A stretch of 64,000 bases of DNA, taken from assembly GCA_030142905.1 (NCBI GenBank), contig JASJOG010000208.1, positions 271,001-335,000 of the forward strand, written 5' to 3'. This stretch comes from Heliopora coerulea. Taxonomy: Eukaryota; Cnidaria; Anthozoa; Scleralcyonacea; Helioporidae. A program made the translations under genes and the position numbers. The notes beneath the pieces were generated by a model. The model saw only the letters and a program-made list of their open reading frames with translations. It searched no databases and was not told the origin of the DNA. Positions 57,614 to 64,000 of the stretch are shown here, piece after piece. Numbering within the stretch: the first letter of the stretch is position 1; each line of letters begins with the position of its first letter.

Positions 57614-58274
57614 CCTTATTGTTACTAATTTTCGCGGGTCTTACTTTTCGCGATTTTCAAAAAATCGCGAAATTAAAGACCCGCGAAAAAAGGTTTACGC
57701 GAAAATTAACCACGCGAAAATTAATTTTCTATTCTATTTTATTTTTCTATTCTATTTATTAATTTTCTATTTCTATTTTCTAAAAAATAATATTTCTTTA
57801 ATCAAGGATAAATTGAGATACAGGTACATAATTCTTAACCACGTTCTCAATTAAACTTCTACGTTGGAACTCTCTTCTGAAGAATCACTGATTTCCTCTT
57901 CCTGTTGTAGTTCTTTCAATATGTCCTTAGTGCAGTCATCAAACAATCCATTCTTGTCTGGCTCCTTGTAACTAGTCAAGACAAGCTGTTTATATTTGTC
58001 AATTATTTCTCTGTTCCTTGCTGTGGCTTCCATTTCAATAACAACTATGGTTTTGTTCAGTTAAAGTATGTTGGAAACAATTGCTATTAATAAAGTATTA
58101 TTTGCCAGTTCTGAGACTAACTGTTTTTAATGCTGATCGTTTTTTGGCAGTTTTCGCGAAATTTAGTTCCTTTAAGCGTACTTTTTTTGCAAAATCGCGA
58201 AATTTTAGTCCCGCGAAATATGCCTGTTCCATGTTCGCGAGATTAAGTACCCGCGAAAATTAGTAACAATAAGG
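57614..58274. mobile_element. 661-bp TIR element with TA flanks
   Basis: Perfect inverted ends of 26 bp start CCTTATTGTTACTAATTTTC and both sides are bounded by TA. About eleven CGCGAAA/TTTCGCG words lie in the subterminal regions, plausible transposase-binding sites. Contains one short frame (57851-58033). TA duplication with such ends would fit ISL2EU/IS4EU-like or Tc1-like groups; I cannot decide. Confidence 0.88.
57851..58033 (-). CDS. 60-residue acidic protein of unknown function
   Basis: The minus-strand frame starts MEATARNREIIDKYKQL and ends EEEISDSSEESSNVEV. The balanced composition, helical first half and acidic Ser/Glu-rich tail look more protein-like than the other short frames in this AT-rich region. 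It sits centrally in the TIR element, so it could be an accessory gene of the element, a captured host exon, or chance. I do not recognise the family. Confidence 0.35.
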   Translation of the reverse strand: MEATARNREIIDKYKQLVLTSYKEPDKNGLFDDCTKDILKELQQEEEISDSSEESSNVEV

Positions 58275-58620
58275 TATATATTTTCAACTGTCATGAATCA
58301 TCCATGAATTGACCTCATTTGTGCCTGTTCTTTTTAATACTGCTGTCCTATTGGTCAATTCATGACACCTTGTAATTATATATTTAACCTTAGGCAATTA
58401 TGTAATAGTATCTCTGAAGATGTTGCGATGCATTCAATGAAACTTCAAAACAAAACTTTATCATGGCTTTACTTGCTTATTTTATGCTGGGCTTTAATAT
58501 TCCTTATATTTCTTTCTCTTTCATTGCGCATTTTATGCTGGGCATTAATATTTCTTACAAGGCTACGCTTCCCGCCCGCCATCCGGTCAAACTCTGGCTG
58601 ATTTTACAGTGAGATTTCAT

Positions 58621-59076
58621 GAGCGGTAAACTACAGCAAGATTTTGCGTAGATAAAACCAACGTTACAAACATTCACAAGGTGCTATAAACCTAAGACTG
58701 ACCTGTACTTTACCACCAACAACGGATAACGAATCGCGATGTATTGTCGGTACGTTTTTTCTAACAAAATGTAGACCGCGTGTTCAGCTGCACTTCGAGC
58801 AATTCAATGATTCACCGCGGTGACACGCTACAATACCGCGTTTTCGTTCATCTACGGACTTTCTGGGGGAGGGAAACGCATAAAGTTCATCGGATCACCA
58901 TTATTTTCTTAACCATCAAATAAGGATATTGAAAATCATTTTAAAACGTACCTCAATGCGCATCTCTTAATGGAAACCATATTGACTTACACTCGCTATG
59001 TCCGCATTTCATGCGTTTGTTTACAGTTTTGATCACGTGGCACTACACGTGCTTTTTAGCCCTGAAGTGGTGAATT
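58621..59076. repeat. Right arm of the large inverted repeat
   Basis: Inverse of 56995-57452, for example GATAAAACCAACGTTACAAA here against the complement in the left arm at about 57405. Ends GGTGAATTTG. Confidence 0.93.
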
Positions 59077-61590
59077 TGACTCGGCCGCATGATACAGTTT
59101 GAGACTGACTGGATTGAACACTCACTTGAACCCTATAAAGATTATTTTGACAGAAACATTCATTATTCTAATAAAAAAAAATAAGATAACTTTGAATATG
59201 TCTTCAGGCTGGGGAACAAATTGCGGAAACGCAAACGATTGGAGAAGGGGCTGGCAAATGACAAAAGCAATTCAATAACCTCAAGGGGTGTTGAGTCACC
59301 GAAATAACGGAAGCAGTTTGGGCGGAAAATTTGCCAACTTGCGTCCTTTCAAATCTGCGTAAATAGTCCGAGTAGAGAGCACAAAGCATAAATACCTAAT
59401 ACTCCTGGTGTTGCTCAAATGTGTGCCCAGTTGAACTAAAATGGTTTAACAAAACACGAGTTTTATAAGCAAATGAAATACTGCACGGAAATACAAAAAT
59501 GTACGTGAATACGGGTATCAGCTGTAGCTAATTAGATCTAAAGCGGTGTCAAAATTTGGCAAACGTTAAAGCAGAAGATTAAAAAGTCTTTCAAGCATGA
59601 TGAAGTAGTTAAACAATAAAGGCAAAACAGTCACCAGCTGGTTCATTTCGATTTTCGGCTAGAAAAGTCTGTTCACTTTTGGGATGCGGGCGAAAATGTT
59701 GACACATTCGAAACCGGTTTCTACGATCGTGTTACATGAGTACACTGTGCGGCTTGGCTGCACTCACACTATATGCTATCGAGGAACCAAACTACAGATC
59801 AGCGCTACTAGAATGACGAAAATTTAGATACAATTCTTTGAAATTAGGTGTAAATACTTTGACTACTTCGAAGAGAAATTTCCTCCTTTTACTATTCTTT
59901 TTTGCCGGGTTTATATTTTGACGATTGGAGACGTGCTGTGCTGGCGGGAGGTGAAGACCCCTAACCTTCGGTTAATCGGTTCCTTTAACTCTTTCCAGAT
60001 GGAGGCGGCTCTCCGCTATTTAGTTAAGCTGACGCCAGACAATTTTACATGTTAATGGCGGAGCTACCATTAGTATAGAGTGAAGTAAAGACTCAGGCAT
60101 AAAATCTTCACTTGTTCGTAACGTTTACTAAAAAATTATGATATTCGACAATGAAACACGCTGGGTTTACTGCAACCTCGTAAAAGACCTTAGGTACGAG
60201 GTTGGGTTGACCGGTGAAAGAGGCTACTGATTTCTTCCCGGCCGGAGACACGCAGACGTAACATGACCACAGTACGCCACAACGTACGGGAAATTCATTT
60301 TAATTTCCCATTAATTCTCACGAACTTGTTCAAAATTACGCAAACGGATAAAAGAGACCCCGAGAAAATTGAACAGTCGATCAAAAAAATTGAATTGAAA
60401 ATCATTTGACAAATTCATTTAAATATTATTCAAACTTGAAAAACAACGATATCCAGCATACATATTAGGTCCCATCTTAAGCAAGATGAGGGAAGAATGG
60501 AGATTGATTAGTGTATGGTATTCCTTTGGGTTATAAGGTCTTGTAAGTTGAGTATAGCAGATAACACTCTTTGAATTGATGATAAATTCTTGCCATTTAT
60601 TCCTGCATTCCTTAAGGAAAATCTGACCGTTGCCAAGAGATGGGCTGGCCAGAATCCCTACGGGTGAAAACCACCAGATGATTTGTACTCCGGGGTAATT
60701 CATCCTGGCGAAGAACGCTGAAGGAAACCTGAGAAAGTTGATGTCATCGAACTAAACCACTTGTAACAAATTTAATCTTTCACTATTGTGTAATACGTTG
60801 ACAACAGCTCAAGAATAATCGGACTTTTAATCAACTTGAAGGCTTTTTCTGGACTTCCTGTAAACGTAAGTGACAACTATTCGACACATCCAGTGATTTT
60901 GAGGTTTAACCTTGAACTTTGGCGATGGCTTCTCGCATGTAGCCTTTGGCTCAAGTTACCGGGAAAAAAAATTAATTGGCGTTGAGTGATATTCGTCCAG
61001 GGTAGCCTTACAAACGGCTTTCTCACCATATTCCCGGACAAGACCTCCGTACAGCGACCTGAATCTTTCGTCAACTTTATTAGTACTTGAATTATTGCCT
61101 GTACAGAAGAGAAAGTGTCTTATCCTTGAGGAGAAATTGCAGTTTAATAAATGTCAAAATTTGCAGGCTGAACTCTAACATTAACCCAAGCCCTAACCTT
61201 AGGCCAGATTATCTATGGACGACAAGTGGTTCTATTAAGCTATACGAAGTATGTATGAACTTGTACCATTCAGACGCGTCGTGTTGAAATACCATGACTG
61301 CAATGATGTATTGCGAACCCTGGATCTTGAAGATTAATTTCACTGTGAGTGTATAAAGATCTTGTACAACTGTTTTGTAGTCTATAATTTTCGCTATACT
61401 ACGACTCCGTGAATAACATGCGAGAGCTACCATTTCCTACTCAAAGGAATCCCCTCTTAGAGGATTCAAACGAAAATTGTTTAATTTACGTTGTTTCGTA
61501 ATTGTCAACAAGAAGGTCGGTATTTATGTTCCTGAATGTTGCAAATGAAAAGAATTTTGGCCCTGTCTCTAATAGTAAAACATCCATGTA
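59077..61590. other. Non-coding stretch with one dispersed motif
   Basis: No gene recognised in about 2.5 kb. 60025-60058 (GACGCCAGACAATTTTACAT) is a copy of the dispersed motif. The 94-codon minus frame at 60419-60703 shows no domain. Confidence 0.4.
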
Positions 61591-61599
61591 CATTACACT

Positions 61600-61634
61600 T
61601 TATATCTATCTATCTATCTATCAGTCTATCAGTC

Positions 61635-61686
<52 letters not shown>
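61600..61686. repeat. TATC and TA microsatellites
   Basis: (TATC)n from about 61600 with two CAGT interruptions, then (TA)n to 61685. Confidence 0.92.
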
Positions 61687-61687
<1 letters not shown>

Positions 61688-61783
61688 CATGACAAAATTA
61701 AGTTAAAATGTTTTCGTGGCTACTCAGTTTTTATCACGCGAGTAGCGACGGAAACATATCAACTTAATTTTGTTATATCATAC
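61687..61783. repeat. Fold-back repeat with ~40-bp arms
   Basis: ATGACAAAATTAAGTT and GTTTTCGTGGCTACTC are mirrored by GAGTAGCGACGGAAAC and AACTTAATTTTGTTATATCAT around a short loop (about 61726-61738). It is a MITE-like hairpin immediately after the microsatellite. A (TATG)n run lies at 61849-61882. Confidence 0.75.
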
Positions 61784-61884
61784 CTTGTTGCTCTACATTT
61801 GATGGTAATGAGCATTCTCTTGCTTTCCACCAAACTAATCTTTGGTAAACATATATATATATGTATGTATATATGTATGTATAT

Positions 61885-62520
61885 GTCCATTGCTAGATCA
61901 TAAATGTACATGTACTGTATGGAACTATAATACTCAAAGGCAGTGATACATGTACAGTATATGGCTGTACAATATTTAAAAACTGACTCAGCATGCTTTA
62001 TCTTTATGTAAATTGTAAGCAAAAGACTTTGAACAACGAAAAAGCACATCTGAGGAAGTTTTTGAATGACACCTAAAACCTTTAAATTGAAAGCATCCCC
62101 TTATGGGCTACTTTTTGAATGAATGTCATCAGAACATAAATGTTTAGGTTGACCATTGGGTAATCTATTAATCTTTGGCCATAAAAAATTCTTATACTGT
62201 GAATTAATTCTTTGCTCTCATGGTTGCCATTTTAAGTGTTGCTAATGCCAGAAGATTTTATTCAGTTTAGAGAGGCATATGAGCAGCATCGGGTGATGTG
62301 CTGTCTTGCTTAACCCTTTAATGCATGAATTTTTTACTTTTGTCCTTGATTTACTCTTTGTTTCGGGTTTGTTCTGTCATTTGTTTTGTACTTGGTGTCC
62401 AACCTATATTAAACATTGTGCACTAAGTGGTAGACTGTTTCCCCCAGATGGAGGCCTTTCAGAATTTTATTCTAGGGCTGTGATGCAAATGTGGTATGGG
62501 AGATGACAAGAGATTGTTTT
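61885..62520. other. Non-coding stretch, nothing recognised
   Basis: Contains a relic of the old repeat with CAGAATTTTATTCT near 62460. No gene. Confidence 0.4.
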
Positions 62521-64000
62521 TTGAATGTGGCAAGTGAGGCATGTGGATGGACAAAAGGACCACCAAGGCATGTGCAAACATGGTGATGGAATGAAGAGGT
62601 TGAGAAGAAGGTGAATGAGAAGACATCAAAGTTCAAGGTGTGGTGTTGGGCAATAGGTACTGCTGCAAAAAAGGTAGTGGTGAAGGAGTATGTAGCAGCA
62701 AAGAAGATTGCAAAGAAAGCAGTTGCTCAGGCCCAGCAGTGGGAAAGAAAGAGATGAGGAGAAAAGGTCAACACAGAAGAAGGACAGAAATCTGTGTTCA
62801 AGATAGCAAAGCAGATGGCAAAGGAAAGGCAGGATATGGTTAGAGTGAACTGCCTGAAGGATGAGAGTGGAAATATAGTTGTAAAACTGGAGATGATAAA
62901 GAAGAGATGGAGGGAGTATATGGAGCAACTATTGAATGTAGAGAATGATTGGGAAGGAATTGTAGAATGTGGGATAGTTGAAGGACCAAGAGAGTTTATC
63001 ACAGAGATGGACGTAGAGAAGGCAATAGGGCAGATGAAAAGTAAGAGGGCAGGTGGTCCAATGGAATTGGTGGGTGAGATTATCTGTACAGCTGGTCGGG
63101 TGGGGGTGAAGAAGATGACAGAGATCTGCAATATGGTAGTGGATGAGAAAAAGATACCAAGGGACTGGGAGCTGAGTACTCTTTCACCCATTTACAAGGG
63201 GAAAGGTGACCCATTGGAGTGTGGGTCACATAGGGCAATAAAGCTGTTAGAACATGGGATGATGGTATTTGAGAGGGTTCTGGAGAGAAGGTTGAGAGGG
63301 AAGGTAAATATTAATGGCATGCAGTTTGGATTTATGCCAGGAAAGGGGACAACAGATGGGATCTTTGTGGTATGACAGATGCAGGAGAAGTTTCTGGTAA
63401 AAAAGAGACCATTGTATTACACATTTGTGGATCTGGAGAAGGCATTTGATAGGATACCAAGAGAAGTGGTTAGGTGGGCATTGAGGAAGCTGGAGGTTGA
63501 AGAATGGCTAATGAAAGCAGTGGTGATAATGTATAAGAAAGTGAGAAAAATGGTGAAAACGAAGCATGGAAACAGTAAGGAGTTTGAGGTGAAGGTTGGG
63601 GTACATTAGGGATCGGTTCTGAGTCCATTATTGTTTGTGGTTGTGATGGAGGTGCCGATGCAAGACATTAGGGAGGGCCTGCCATGGGAGCTGTTATATG
63701 CTGACGATTTAGTTCTGATGGCTGAGAGCATTGAGGAACTTAAGTGGAAAGTGGTGCAGTGGAAAGAGTGCATGGAGGCAAAAGGGCTGAAGATGAACAT
63801 TGATAAGACAAAGGTGATGATGTCAGGGAAGAATTGTGGTGATGTTGAAAGACCGAGGAAATGGCCATGTACTGTATGTGGAAAGGGTGTTGGGATCAAT
63901 TTTATCAGATGTATGGGATGCAGTGAATGGGTACACAAGCAATGCTCAGGTGTGAAGGGCTCTCTGGTTAGAGCTGAAGATATGTTTGTGTGCAAGACAT
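62521..64000 (+). pseudogene. RTE-like LINE fragment, runs off the window
   Basis: Plus-strand pieces read in order: a basic helical segment (about 62640-62790), MKSKRAGGPMELVGEI and WELSTLSPIYKGKGD (62794-63375), MQFGFMPGKGTTDGIFVV, FVDLEKAFDRIPREVVRWAL (63379-63609), GSVLSPLLFVVV and catalytic LLYADDLVLMAE (about 63690-63725). A PHD-like Cys/His cluster follows (CTVCGKG...CMGCSEWVHKQC) at about 63870-63945. Damage: a frame change near 62790, a stop at 63373, and a stop at 63607 just before the GSVLSPLL motif. The order matches RTE-like LINEs and the fragment at 34.6-35.9 kb. The 3' end lies beyond the window. Confidence 0.85.

Overview
The window looks like animal nuclear DNA, most likely from an anthozoan cnidarian such as a stony coral. 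This is inference from gene and repeat style; no taxonomic search was possible. The DNA is AT-rich with long gene-poor stretches. It holds one convincing intact host-type gene and a dense, nested set of decayed transposable elements: Tc1, hAT, pogo and piggyBac-like DNA elements, at least four kinds of non-LTR retrotransposon, tRNA-derived SINEs, fold-back elements and microsatellites. The one intact gene (14596-18813) has an N-terminal HEPN-like domain, a NACHT ATPase and a WD40-type C-terminus. That architecture is typical of the large NACHT/STAND families of corals and sea anemones.

Layout. 1-12.6 kb: mostly non-coding, with TTTA microsatellites, a SINE, a degenerate ~20-bp array, a complete but dead Tc1 element (3172-4909), a hairpin element and a ~55-bp degenerate array. 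12.6-14.6 kb: a decayed hAT element, then a 5'-truncated LINE ending just before the NACHT gene. 14.6-18.8 kb: the NACHT gene. 18.8-23.5 kb: intergenic DNA with three TIR elements, one (21204-21638) with a perfect 8-bp target duplication, and an inverted pair of tRNA-derived SINE copies. 23.5-32.5 kb: two related, broken non-LTR elements with a C-terminal restriction-like endonuclease region lie head to tail, separated and flanked by (AAT)n tracts, followed by remnants of a third and a pogo-type MITE. 34.5-36.0 kb: an RTE-like LINE fragment between two ~88-bp direct repeats. 36.5-46.7 kb: SINE palindromes and two CR1/L2-like LINEs on the minus strand, each with a 2A-like NPGP motif near its N-terminus; one carries a SINE insertion. 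46.9-48.2 kb: a second Tc1 element. 50.3-54.8 kb: two unusual short-period arrays, a LINE tail, a long hairpin and a piggyBac-like MITE. 57.0-59.1 kb: a large inverted repeat (arms ~455 bp) whose loop holds a 661-bp TIR element with a 60-codon reading frame. 62.5-64.0 kb: a second RTE-like LINE running off the edge.

No operon, CRISPR array or dedicated RNA operon is present. The NACHT protein is probably a cytosolic innate-immune or stress-sensing NTPase. The rest is best read as a transposon graveyard in which insertion order can partly be reconstructed. All transposon genes here carry stops or frameshifts, so none looks autonomous as it stands.
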